NCBI RefSeq assembly: GCF_900545205.1
Contig: NZ_UQYC01000044.1
Span: 1 to 16,574, forward strand
DNA: 16,574 nt
Direction: 5' to 3'
DNA from: an uncultured Veillonella sp.
GTDB taxonomy: Bacteria; Bacillota; Negativicutes; Veillonellales; Veillonellaceae
Shown: one piece after another, positions 6,811 to 14,544 of the stretch
How positions within the stretch are numbered: the first letter of the stretch is position 1
How the letters are laid out: every line of letters begins with the position of its first letter
The notes under the pieces: generated by a model
What the model was told of the DNA's origin: nothing
Database searches by the model: none
The model's input: only the letters and a program-made list of their open reading frames with translations
Position numbers and translations under genes: made by a program

Positions 6811-8262
6811 CTACTTCTTCCGGAAAATACGATTTAATAAATCCATTTTCATTTGATAGTATCCTGGACTCATATCAAGGTAATGACGATGTGGATTTTC
6901 AAAGCGCTGTTCTTCTAACCAAATTTCGCGGTCTAGTTGGTCTTTAACGTATTGACGAAGCTCTTCTAATGTCGGCAATTTTACGATAAGCTTGCCATCT
7001 TTAATAATGAGTTGTTTCATCTCTTTAAAGGTGCAATTTTCAAAGTACAATTCACGCCATGGTTGTTCTGGATCGATATAACGATATGGTTCTGTCGTAT
7101 CTGGCACCTCTTCTAACAATGTTAATAAATCTGCAATGGCACGCCCTTTATCATTGTATACGCGATACACCTTTTTAAAACCTGGGTTCGTAATCTTTTC
7201 AACAGATTCAGAAATCTTGATGCGAGGCTCCCACACACCATTCTTTTCAACGCCAGCAATCTTGTATACGGCGCCAAATACAGGGTCGCTCTTAGAGGTA
7301 ATTAGTCTTTCACCTACACCAAAGATATCAATGGGACCACCCTGTCCCAACAAAGAGGTTATTGTATATTCATCAAGACTATTGGAAGCCATAATTTTGC
7401 AATCTTCTAAGCCTGCCTTGTCAAGCATACGACGAGCTTTTTTAGCTAAGTAAGCAAGGTCACCAGAATCAAGGCGGATACCTTTTAATCGTTTTCCCAT
7501 AGGTTCCAATACCTCTTTAGCTACTTTAATAGCATTAGGAACCCCAGAGTTTAATACATCATAGGTATCAACAAGGAATACAGCTCCATCCGGATACACT
7601 TCAGCGTAAGCTTTGAAAGCTTCGTATTCAGAGTCATGATACATAACCCAACTATGAGCCATGGTACCACTCACAGGAATACCAAATTGTTGTCCCGCTA
7701 AAACAGTTGCCGTAGACTGTACCCCACCAATGTAGGCTGCTCTCGCACCATATACAGCGGCATCCACATTATGAGCTCGACGAGCTCCAAAGTCGGCTAC
7801 TACACGCCCATCCGCAGCACGAACGATGCGATTAGCCTTTGTAGCGATAAGGGACTGATGGTTCATCATAGTTAGCACTGCAGTTTCTACGATTTGTGCG
7901 TCTATGAGAGGGGCTACGATGGTTATAACTGGTTCATTTGGATAAATAATAGAACCTTCTGGGAACGCATATACATCACCAGTAAAGGAAAAATCTTTAA
8001 GATAGTTTAGAAATTCCTCACTAAAGATCCCTTGATTCCGTAAAAAATCGATATCACTTTCATCAAAGTGTAGATTTAAAATGTACTCAACGATTTGTTC
8101 AAGACCACCAAAAATGGCAAAGCCACCCTTGTCTGGATTGCGTCTAAAGAATACATCAAACGCGACGCGATCCGTGTTTTCATGTTGCGTAAAATAGCCG
8201 TGTGCCATGGTCATCTCATAAAAATCCATAAGCATACTAATATTGCGACTGTCGTGTTGCAT
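6811..8262 (-). CDS. pncB: nicotinate phosphoribosyltransferase
   Basis: Joins nicotinate and PRPP to form nicotinate mononucleotide, the entry step of niacin salvage (ATP-stimulated). Seen: MLMDFYEMTMAHGYF at the N terminus, DFGARRAHNVDAA (157-169), GGVQSTATVLAG, SGTMAHS (198-204, with the conserved His203), FLVDTYDVLNSGVPNA and GIRLDSGDLAYLA (261-273). Length 483 aa is normal for the long bacterial form. The start at ATG 8262 has only a weak ribosome site (AAGGTTGG). First gene of pncB-nadE-asparaginase; the nadD step is elsewhere. A TATAAT-like -10 lies about 60 bases upstream within an inverted repeat, suggesting repression by niacin or NAD status, although the regulator is unknown. Confidence 0.96.
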   Translation of the reverse strand: MQHDSRNISMLMDFYEMTMAHGYFTQHENTDRVAFDVFFRRNPDKGGFAIFGGLEQIVEYILNLHFDESDIDFLRNQGIFSEEFLNYLKDFSFTGDVYAFPEGSIIYPNEPVITIVAPLIDAQIVETAVLTMMNHQSLIATKANRIVRAADGRVVADFGARRAHNVDAAVYGARAAYIGGVQSTATVLAGQQFGIPVSGTMAHSWVMYHDSEYEAFKAYAEVYPDGAVFLVDTYDVLNSGVPNAIKVAKEVLEPMGKRLKGIRLDSGDLAYLAKKARRMLDKAGLEDCKIMASNSLDEYTITSLLGQGGPIDIFGVGERLITSKSDPVFGAVYKIAGVEKNGVWEPRIKISESVEKITNPGFKKVYRVYNDKGRAIADLLTLLEEVPDTTEPYRYIDPEQPWRELYFENCTFKEMKQLIIKDGKLIVKLPTLEELRQYVKDQLDREIWLEEQRFENPHRHYLDMSPGYYQMKMDLLNRIFRKK

Positions 8263-8310
8263 CGGTTCACCAACCTTCTAAAATCTAATGGATTTGTAAA
8301 ATCGTTAATC

Positions 8311-8327
8311 GTATAACCTCATTATAC
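8311..8327 (-). promoter_or_regulatory. candidate pncB promoter -10 with overlapping inverted repeat
   Basis: On the minus strand TATAAT is at 8326-8321, about 60 bases before the pncB start. It is overlapped by GTATAA (8311-8316) and TTATAC (8322-8327), a 6-bp inverted repeat with a 5-base spacer. No strong -35 is seen. An operator for a niacin-responsive repressor would be expected here, but I cannot match the site to a known consensus. Confidence 0.35.
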
Positions 8328-8476
8328 ATTATTATTCCTATATAGCTAGTCTCTACATGTGCTAATGCTTGCATTAACTATCCTAATAATCATTCTTGTG
8401 ATATAACTATATATATACTAATTATTTATATATTCCATATATATGTCGATGAAAGTTATCACTGAAACAAATACAA

Positions 8477-8504
8477 TTATTAGTATTAATTCGTATACTA
8501 ATAA
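8477..8504. promoter_or_regulatory. 10-bp inverted repeat in the pncB-pepD divergent spacer
   Basis: TTATTAGTAT (8477-8486) and ATACTAATAA (8495-8504) are perfect inverted copies with an 8-base spacer. A TATACT (8494-8499) in the right arm could be a -10 for pepD, giving a leader of about 70 bases. The rest of the roughly 300-bp spacer (8263-8574) is very AT-rich with TATATA runs, and I see no gene in it. Operator function is an inference from shape and position. Confidence 0.4.
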
Positions 8505-8574
8505 AATTACTACGTATTCAGTGTAATCAACCAATATATATATCTATTATTACATCAGAATGAAAGGAACCATT

Positions 8575-10023
8575 ATGGAATCAATCGTTCAAGCAAAACG
8601 CGTATTAGAAATATTTAAAGAAATGAGCCAAATTCCTCGTGAATCTGGCAATGAAAAAGGCATTAGCGACTATATCGTAAACTTCGCTAAAAACTTAGGT
8701 TTAGAGGTTCATCAAGACGACCAATATAATGTAGTCATCAAAAAACCTGCCTCTCCAGGCTATGAAAATCGTCCATCCATCATTCTACAAGGCCATATCG
8801 ACATGGTATGTGTTCGTGATCACGACTCTAACCATGACTTCACTAAAGACCCAATTGCCAATATCATCGAAGGCGAATGGATGCATGCAGACCACACTAC
8901 ATTAGGTGCAGATAACGGCATGGGTGGTGCGATGATGCTTGCTATCCTTGAGGATGATAGCCAACAACACGGCCCTATGCAATTATTGTTCACTACGAAT
9001 GAAGAAACTGGTATGGATGGCGCTTTCGCTATTAAAGAAGGCCAAGTAAGTGGTGATTACTTGCTCAACCTCGATACAGAAGTAGAACACGATTTTACTG
9101 TTAGCTGTGCTGGTGGTTGCCACGTTCATGTAAACATTCCTTTATTGCGTGAAAACAACCAACCTGGTTATGATGCAGGCTTATCCCTTACCGTAACAGG
9201 CCTTAAAGGCGGTCACTCTGGTATCGAAATCTGCGAACAACGTGCTAATGCTAACCAAGTATTAACACGCGTGCTCTATGACATTCAACAACAATATCCT
9301 GTATGCTTAGCATCCTTTGAAGGCGGTGTAAAACATAATGCCATTCCTTCTAAAGCAGTAGCTACATTATCCGTACGCGCTGAAGATGTAGAAGCCATCA
9401 AAACTTTAATTGAATATCAAGAGAAACAATATCTCCATGAGTATGGTATCCAAGATCCAGGTCTTAAATTTGTCGTAGAAGATGTCGCAACACCTGATGT
9501 AGTCTATGCGGATGATACAACAGAAGCCCTCATTACTTACATCTATCTTGCACAAGATGGTGTTCATTCTGTAAGCAAATCTATCCCAAATCTTGTAGAA
9601 ACTTCTGACAACATCGCAATCGTACGCGAAAATGAACATACTATTGAAGTACTCATCTCTATTCGTAGTTCTAACAGTAACAGCCTTGAATTCTTAGCAA
9701 AGAAAATGCTTCTTCTTGCAAAAACACTTGGCGTATCTGCAGAACGCACTGGTGGCTATCCAGCATGGGAATATGACAAAGGATCAAAACTTGAAGAGCA
9801 AGCTATTTCCTTACATAACGAAATGTTTGATACACCAGCGAATGTCAACGCAATTCATGCCGGTCTCGAATGTGGCTTGTTAAAAGGTGTACTACCAAAT
9901 ACACAAATGATCAGCTTTGGTCCTACTATCGTAAGTCCACATACACCAATGGAACGCGTTCATTTACCATCTGTTGAAAATGTATATGTATATCTAAAAG
10001 CTTTATTAGCTAAGTTACAATAA
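8575..10023 (+). CDS. pepD: aminoacyl-histidine dipeptidase (M20C, PepD family)
   Basis: Zinc dipeptidase that hydrolyses Xaa-His and other dipeptides in the cytoplasm. Seen: the first metal strip LQGHIDMVC (71-79, His74 with Asp76), LGADNGMGGAMMLAI (110-124, bridging Asp113), TTNEETGMDGA (140-150, Glu143 general base and Glu144), LNLDTE (Asp167), the dimerisation lid entry GLKGGHSGIEI, and the last histidine in SPHTPMERVHLPS (His456). Length 482 aa equals E. coli PepD (485). I start at ATG 8575, preceded by AAAGGA; the upstream in-frame ATG at 8560 adds five residues and overlaps that ribosome site. Codons in this gene use many C/T-ending preferred forms, which hints at high expression. Monocistronic, ended by the long hairpin at 10118-10180. 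Confidence 0.95.
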   Translation: MESIVQAKRVLEIFKEMSQIPRESGNEKGISDYIVNFAKNLGLEVHQDDQYNVVIKKPASPGYENRPSIILQGHIDMVCVRDHDSNHDFTKDPIANIIEGEWMHADHTTLGADNGMGGAMMLAILEDDSQQHGPMQLLFTTNEETGMDGAFAIKEGQVSGDYLLNLDTEVEHDFTVSCAGGCHVHVNIPLLRENNQPGYDAGLSLTVTGLKGGHSGIEICEQRANANQVLTRVLYDIQQQYPVCLASFEGGVKHNAIPSKAVATLSVRAEDVEAIKTLIEYQEKQYLHEYGIQDPGLKFVVEDVATPDVVYADDTTEALITYIYLAQDGVHSVSKSIPNLVETSDNIAIVRENEHTIEVLISIRSSNSNSLEFLAKKMLLLAKTLGVSAERTGGYPAWEYDKGSKLEEQAISLHNEMFDTPANVNAIHAGLECGLLKGVLPNTQMISFGPTIVSPHTPMERVHLPSVENVYVYLKALLAKLQ

Positions 10024-10117
10024 ACATAAAATAGTAATATTGACTATATACTTTATGTATAATTTGGTATACTAAAGGTAATCTAATTAGAGATTTATAT
10101 AACGAATTCTCTTCTCA

Positions 10118-10180
10118 CCCTCCTATAAGGAGTTCAGTCAACTCTCCCTCGACTGAGTCTTCTATAGGAGGGATTTTTTT
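10118..10180 (+). terminator. long two-tier intrinsic terminator after pepD
   Basis: The outer stem CCCTCCTATA (10118-10127) / TATAGGAGGG (10163-10172) encloses an inner stem TCAGTC (10134-10139) / GACTGA (10151-10156). Seven T follow the outer stem (10174-10180). It lies about 95 bases after the pepD stop. A TG-G-TATACT element at 10065-10073 upstream could also start a short RNA ending here, so an independent RNA of about 100 bases is possible. Confidence 0.82.
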
Positions 10181-10380
10181 ATATTCTTCTCCCAAAATTT
10201 GAAATTAATATTTATTCATAGAGGAGTATCTCTTCATATATACGTAAATCGATATATACAATACTTTTCACAATCAATTATGAATATTAAATACATCTGT
10301 CACTATACTCATATAAGGTATATAACCAATATATTTAATGAGAATTTTAAGAAAAATAGTACTTTCATAACTATGCATAT
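10181..10380. other. AT-rich gene-free stretch between pepD and cobW
   Basis: This stretch holds mostly A and T with many TATA runs. An open frame of about 60 codons starts with TTG at 10199, has no ribosome site and gives a low-complexity Ile/Tyr/Asn-rich product, so I do not call it a gene. I see no riboswitch or tRNA. The control region of the cobW operon begins at its right-hand end. Confidence 0.5.
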
Positions 10381-10422
10381 ACCCTAGGGTGTATTTTCTG
10401 TGTTATCCTATAGGTGTATACT
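10381..10422 (+). promoter_or_regulatory. candidate cobW-operon promoter with two palindromes
   Basis: ACCCTAGGGT (10381-10390) is a perfect palindrome and CCTATAGG (10407-10414) is a second. Each is followed by GTGTAT, so the two look like related half-repeats 24-26 bases apart. TATACT at 10417-10422 could be the -10, placing transcription start near 10429, just before the AGGAGG ribosome site (10439-10444). The layout suits a repressor bound over the promoter, for example a metal-sensing one, but no known box (such as Zur) is recognisable. Confidence 0.4.
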
Positions 10423-10448
10423 GTGTTTACATTACTCAGGAGGTACGT

Positions 10449-11318
10449 ATGATCCCTATTGTTATCATATCCGGATTTCTAGGGTCTGGAAAAACAACAT
10501 TTTTACAACACATACTAAAAGAACATAAATCTACAGATAAAATTTTAATTATAGAAAATGATTTTGGTGAAACCAGCCTCGATGCAGCAAATCTTGCAAA
10601 AACAGGGGCTACCATTCGTGAAGTTACATCTGGCTGTATTTGCTGTAGCTTGCAAGGAAATTTCCAACAAGCACTGCTCGACATTCTGCAAAATTACGAT
10701 GTAGATACCATCTATATTGAACCATCAGGGGTCAGCAAATTAAGCGAAATCATCCATACATGCGAGGATGAAGAGATTGCAAAATCCGCCTATGTCCATG
10801 CATCGGTAACCACCGTAGACGCTATGCAAGCACCTATGTTTATCAAAAACTTTGGTCTCTTCTTTAAAGATCAAATCACAAATAGTGATGCTATCTTCTT
10901 GAGTCATACCGAAGACGTCCAACAAACAAGCATTACAAAACGTATGATTCATGAGTTAGCACCCAATACTCCAATTCATGAAGAAGCTTGGGACACCATT
11001 GCGTTGAGAGACTATATCAAACGTCTCTATCACTGCCATGATGACAATTCCTTACATGATGAGCATCTATTTATGAGCCATACATTCAAAGACTTGCGTA
11101 CACTCACCTTAGTACAGTGGAAAACTATCTTAGAAGGTATGCCAGATACCGTACTCCGTGCTAAAGGGATTGTACCGACCGTCGAAGGACCTCATGAGTT
11201 GCAATACGGTACCCATTACTGTTCCCTATCCCCTAGTGAGTCCACGGACTATAGCTTAGTTGTTATTGGTACAGATTTTAATGTGCCAATGGTACATAAC
11301 GAAGTGTGTCAATCATGA
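10449..11318 (+). CDS. COG0523/CobW-family GTPase, probable metallochaperone
   Basis: Family role: GTP-driven metal insertion or trafficking (zinc, cobalt and others). Seen: Walker A GFLGSGKTT (9-17); ENDFGETSLD (36-45); the metal-binding CxCC motif GCICCSLQGNF (62-72, Cys63, 65, 66); the Walker B-like YIEPSGVS (89-96); a His-rich linker with YHCHDDNSLHDEH (194-206); and a C-terminal CobW_C-like domain. The base-recognition NKxD motif is altered to SHTED (152-156). ATG 10449 is chosen because AGGAGG lies five bases upstream; the frame is open 60 bases further back but without a ribosome site. Its stop overlaps the next gene's start (ATGA), so the two should be translationally coupled. First gene of a three-gene operon with a permease fusion and a TIGR03943 protein; a role in metal homeostasis is an inference from family and context. 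Confidence 0.88.
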   Translation: MIPIVIISGFLGSGKTTFLQHILKEHKSTDKILIIENDFGETSLDAANLAKTGATIREVTSGCICCSLQGNFQQALLDILQNYDVDTIYIEPSGVSKLSEIIHTCEDEEIAKSAYVHASVTTVDAMQAPMFIKNFGLFFKDQITNSDAIFLSHTEDVQQTSITKRMIHELAPNTPIHEEAWDTIALRDYIKRLYHCHDDNSLHDEHLFMSHTFKDLRTLTLVQWKTILEGMPDTVLRAKGIVPTVEGPHELQYGTHYCSLSPSESTDYSLVVIGTDFNVPMVHNEVCQS

Positions 11319-12850
11319 TACCTGTTTATATCGTTACCGGATTCATCGGTTCTGGTAAAAGTACTTTCATAAATGAACAACTACAATATCGTAAAAAGCT
11401 TGGTGGCACAGCATGTATCAGCGCCGAAGAAGGTACTGTATCGCTCATCAAAGAAGGATTACAACTCAATCCTGATAGGCTTAGTGCAATTACGCCTAAT
11501 GAACCCCACACATATAGTTCTATAGCTGATGAAATCGCAAGCTATGTCGACAAGGTAAAGCCAAAAGAAATATGGATTGAATGGAACGGTATGATCAGCT
11601 TTCACCAACTAGAAGCCTTGCTATATAGTGATAAGCTGCGCCATCTATTACAAATTGAAAAGGTATTATATATTTGTACAGACCCATTCATCGCATCCAT
11701 TTTGCCTGGTTTAGGTAATGATGTAACAAGCCAATTATATAGTGCCGATTGTATCATCACAGAAACCGATACACATCACGCCTTATTACGGACCTATAAC
11801 AGAGACGCCAAGATTGTAACATTACCATCGCCTGAAAAGGTTGTGCAATTATGTCGCAACTCTACATGGGGACTCATACCAAATCTATTAGTTATCGGCA
11901 TTACCGCCTACATACTATTAGTCACTGCATTCCGTCATGACATTCCTTACTCTATTCATCAATGCTTTGCCATCATTACAGGCCTCATTATTGAGGCTAT
12001 CCCGTTCCTATTATTAGGAACCATTGGATCAACAGTAATTCGCTATTTCGTACCACAAAGAATACTGCTAAAACTATTAGGAAATCATTCTTGGAAGAGC
12101 TATGGTGCCGCTATGATTAGTGGTTTAGCCTTACCAGTTTGCGACTGTGCTATTATTCCATTATTTAAAGCACTTATAGATAGAGGAGTACCATTATCTG
12201 TAGCCCTCCTATTTATGCTCGCTAGCCCAATCATCAATCCGATTACTATTCTATCCACCTGGTATGCCTTCCCAGATAATCCAATGATCTCCGTATGGCG
12301 TATCATACTTGGCCTTGGCGTAGCTTTATTGGTAGCCTTATCATTCCGTTTTATACCACCATCTACGTCTATGATGAAAGCTAAAACGGCACAGAACCTA
12401 AGTTATGAAGAAATCGTCTTAGAAGCATCGAAAAGTAAACATATCAATAAAGGAAGATTACTAATTCATATGGAAAAAGAGTTCTCCCAGCTCTTATTCT
12501 ATTTCTCCATTGCAGCTTGTGTACTATCCATAGTTCAAGTGTATGGAAAGCCTTGGCTCATCAATGCCGGTATCACATTACCTGACGTGTGGGCCATCCC
12601 AATTCTGCTAGTATTGGCGTTCTTCTTCTCTGTTTGCTCTACATCAGATGCTATTATAGGCAAATCCTTGAGCACCCTGTTCCCTATGAGCTCAGTCATG
12701 GGTTTCCTCATCTTAGGACCTATGCTCGATATAAAAAATGTATATATTTTAAAACAATATATGCCCACATCATTTATTCTTCGTCTAGGTTTAACAATTG
12801 TTGTTATATCCTATTTAACAGCACTAGGTTTTCAATTCTTTTTAAGCTAA
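11315..12850 (+). CDS. fusion of a CobW-like P-loop domain with a UPF0718/ArsP_1-type permease
   Basis: One 511-aa frame joins two families. Residues 1-180 form a CobW-like nucleotide-binding domain: Walker A GFIGSGKST (10-17 core), Walker B-like IWIEWNGM (86-93), and TETD (149-152) where NKxD is expected. The CxCC metal motif of the neighbouring GTPase is absent. Residues 187-511 are membrane: about eight segments with the permease signature LPVCDCAIIPLFKALIDRG (273-291, Cys276/278), LLFMLASPIINPIT (298-311) and a second strip FSVCSTSDAIIGKSL (438-452). A charged cytoplasmic loop (about 350-390) splits the two membrane halves. The start is ATG 11315, overlapping the previous stop by four bases; GTG 11306 is an alternative. 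Permeases of this family are usually separate proteins paired with TIGR03943, as in B. subtilis YcgR-YcgQ. The substrate is unknown; a metal or metalloid is likely (inference). Confidence 0.88.
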   Translation: MIPVYIVTGFIGSGKSTFINEQLQYRKKLGGTACISAEEGTVSLIKEGLQLNPDRLSAITPNEPHTYSSIADEIASYVDKVKPKEIWIEWNGMISFHQLEALLYSDKLRHLLQIEKVLYICTDPFIASILPGLGNDVTSQLYSADCIITETDTHHALLRTYNRDAKIVTLPSPEKVVQLCRNSTWGLIPNLLVIGITAYILLVTAFRHDIPYSIHQCFAIITGLIIEAIPFLLLGTIGSTVIRYFVPQRILLKLLGNHSWKSYGAAMISGLALPVCDCAIIPLFKALIDRGVPLSVALLFMLASPIINPITILSTWYAFPDNPMISVWRIILGLGVALLVALSFRFIPPSTSMMKAKTAQNLSYEEIVLEASKSKHINKGRLLIHMEKEFSQLLFYFSIAACVLSIVQVYGKPWLINAGITLPDVWAIPILLVLAFFFSVCSTSDAIIGKSLSTLFPMSSVMGFLILGPMLDIKNVYILKQYMPTSFILRLGLTIVVISYLTALGFQFFLS

Positions 12851-12902
12851 TGTTTAGTCATTACTATTTCAGTTCTTCATGAATATAAAAGGAGATGATT
12901 CT

Positions 12903-13667
12903 ATGAAATTAGGGCTGAAAGATCGCTTTTCCATTGTGAAAGGCTTCCTTTACCTCACCTTAGGTATCTGCTGTGTATACCTAATCGTAACCGGTCGTTA
13001 TTTGAACTATATCGCACCACGATATGAACTACTGCTAGGCATTAGCAGTGTAGCTCTCATATTAGGCGGATTGGCTACGGTTATTTGGGCTCCATCGCGC
13101 TATTATAAACACAACTGGCGCTCTATCGTGCCTATCATTATTCCCGTAGTCTTGCTCATCGTGCCGCCTGTCCTAGTGCCTACAACTAGTGTTCAAGGTG
13201 CAGCACGCATCAATGACGATACAAACAACTTCGACTTTACAAATGATGCCATCGGCGAGGTGATTACTGTTAATAGTGAAAGTAAAGAGCCTGGTATTTC
13301 TAAAGACAAAAAAGAAATCGTTTTAAATTCAGATAATTTCTATCAAACAATCGTAAAGGTTGGATCTAATGTAGACCAATACAAAGACTACACAGTATAT
13401 ATGACAGGCTATGTAAACCGCGATGATAATACACTAAAATCTAATGAGTTTACCATCTCTCGTATGGCTATGTCCTGCTGTATTGCTGACGTGGCACCGA
13501 TTGGCATGACCGCCTATAAACCAGATGGTGATAGCTTAGCTAATGAACAATGGGTTTCTATCGAAGGTAAAGTATCTACACGAGACTTCCACGGTCGTGC
13601 TCAACCATATGTAGAAGTAACAAAAATAAAAACAGCAGAACCTATTTTAGGTTATGTATATCCTTAA
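12903..13667 (+). CDS. TIGR03943/DUF1980 (UPF0703, YcgQ-like) permease-associated membrane protein
   Basis: Function is not established in the family; it is regularly encoded next to UPF0718 permeases and is thought to be a partner subunit. Seen: three N-terminal hydrophobic segments (about 11-32, 41-62 and 74-94), then an extracytoplasmic or soluble domain with YTVYMTGYVNRDD (163-175), the family hallmark ISRMAMSCCIADVAPIGM (185-202, Cys192-Cys193) and WVSIEGKVS. Length 254 aa is near that of B. subtilis YcgQ. I start at ATG 12903, with AAGGAGA seven bases before it; ATG 12879 upstream has no ribosome site. It follows the permease fusion by 52 bases with no terminator. The vicinal cysteines could bind a soft metal, which is an inference. 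Confidence 0.85.
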   Translation: MKLGLKDRFSIVKGFLYLTLGICCVYLIVTGRYLNYIAPRYELLLGISSVALILGGLATVIWAPSRYYKHNWRSIVPIIIPVVLLIVPPVLVPTTSVQGAARINDDTNNFDFTNDAIGEVITVNSESKEPGISKDKKEIVLNSDNFYQTIVKVGSNVDQYKDYTVYMTGYVNRDDNTLKSNEFTISRMAMSCCIADVAPIGMTAYKPDGDSLANEQWVSIEGKVSTRDFHGRAQPYVEVTKIKTAEPILGYVYP

Positions 13668-13747
13668 ATAAATAATATTAAATCAATAGGCTTAATAAAT
13701 CTTAAAGAGACATCATTAAACAGGCTTAAATAGATCTGTAAACAAAT

Positions 13748-13774
13748 AAAACCGAGGCATAACGCCTCGGTTTT
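13748..13774. terminator. bidirectional intrinsic terminator between the metal-permease operon and bioY
   Basis: AAAACCGAGGC (13748-13758) and GCCTCGGTTTT (13764-13774) form a perfect 11-bp stem with a 5-base loop. A/T tails lie on both sides, so it can serve both convergent transcripts. Confidence 0.88.
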
Positions 13775-13808
13775 AATAAATATATAATGGTATTATATAA
13801 AGACTATA

Positions 13809-14375
13809 TTATCGATGTAATTCTTTAACAATTCGTTTACCAAGAGATGCCGCAACGGCACAAAGGAAGATATCTGGACCTACTGGAATCAGGAAGCATG
13901 TAATAATAACGGCCTCTACTCCAATTGGTTTACCTAAATACAAGTTCATAATGAAGTATAGATAGATCATACCAAGGCCATACACGATAAATAGGTTCAA
14001 TATGGATCCTGCTAATAATCGTTTAAAAGATAATGTTTCCATAGACTCTGCAATACGGCCTACTGCATAAGCACCTACCATAAAACCAATCAAATAGCCA
14101 AAGGTAGGTTGTAAAATGTAACCAGGACCTCCACCAGATGTAAAAATCGGTACCCCAATTAATCCTAAAACAATATAAATGCCAACACTAGCAGCTCCTA
14201 ATCGACTTCCCAGTACAATGCCTGCGAGGGTAGTAAATAAGATTTGTAATGTAAATGGACAATTTGGTAATGGTACCCGTATGAAAGCACCTACAGCAAT
14301 TAATGCTACAAAAAGTGCTGTCATTGTTAACTGACGGGTAGTGATGCGACCTTGTTTCGACACGGTAGAACTCAT
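13809..14375 (-). CDS. bioY: biotin transporter substrate-binding subunit BioY (ECF S component)
   Basis: Membrane protein that binds biotin and works alone or with the ECF energising unit (EcfT with two ATPases). Seen: the N-terminal LTMTALFVALIAVGAFIRVPLP, then PFTLQILFTTLAGIVLGSRLGAASVGIYIVLGLIGVPIF (residues 40-78), the family core. Next come TSGGGPGYILQPTFGYLIGF (biotin-site strip) and a C-terminal FLIPVGPDIFLCAVAASLGKRI. Six hydrophobic segments fit the S-component fold; 188 aa is normal. GGAGG lies about seven bases before ATG 14375. Neither EcfT/EcfA nor bio synthesis genes are in view, so it may use shared ECF modules encoded elsewhere. A sigma70-like promoter with repeated GTTGAC/GTTAAC boxes lies upstream, suggesting biotin (BirA-type) repression. 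Confidence 0.95.
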   Translation of the reverse strand: MSSTVSKQGRITTRQLTMTALFVALIAVGAFIRVPLPNCPFTLQILFTTLAGIVLGSRLGAASVGIYIVLGLIGVPIFTSGGGPGYILQPTFGYLIGFMVGAYAVGRIAESMETLSFKRLLAGSILNLFIVYGLGMIYLYFIMNLYLGKPIGVEAVIITCFLIPVGPDIFLCAVAASLGKRIVKELHR

Positions 14376-14428
14376 GGTATACCTCCATTAATAACACATC
14401 AACAAACTACAATCTACTAACTATCTAA

Positions 14429-14484
14429 ATTAAATCACTTGTATTTTTAATTGTCAACTACGTGTGTTGACTTTTAGTTAACTA
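14429..14484 (-). promoter_or_regulatory. bioY promoter with possible BirA-type operator boxes
   Basis: On the minus strand, a perfect -35 TTGACA (14457-14452) is 17 bases from TTTAAT (14434-14429). Transcription would start near 14422. GTCAAC (14453-14458) and GTTGAC (14466-14471) are inverted over a 7-base spacer and touch the -35; GTTAAC (14477-14482) is a third box. GTTAAC/GTTGAC half-sites resemble BirA operators of Firmicutes, but the spacing (7 or 18) is not the usual 14-16. On the plus strand TTGACT (14467-14472) with TCTAAT (14490-14495) is a possible divergent promoter toward the PepSY gene. Confidence 0.5.
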
Positions 14485-14544
14485 TGTAGTCTAATACTAT
14501 ATATACGGAAATTTCAAGTATTTTGTTATTTTGACTATACATTA

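Noticed and set aside
7136..7453. Plus-strand open frame of 105 codons inside pncB
   Set aside because: It is antisense to conserved pncB motifs and is a shadow of that gene.
10199..10387. Open frame of about 60 codons upstream of cobW
   Set aside because: TTG start, no ribosome site, AT-driven low-complexity product, and it runs into the promoter palindrome.
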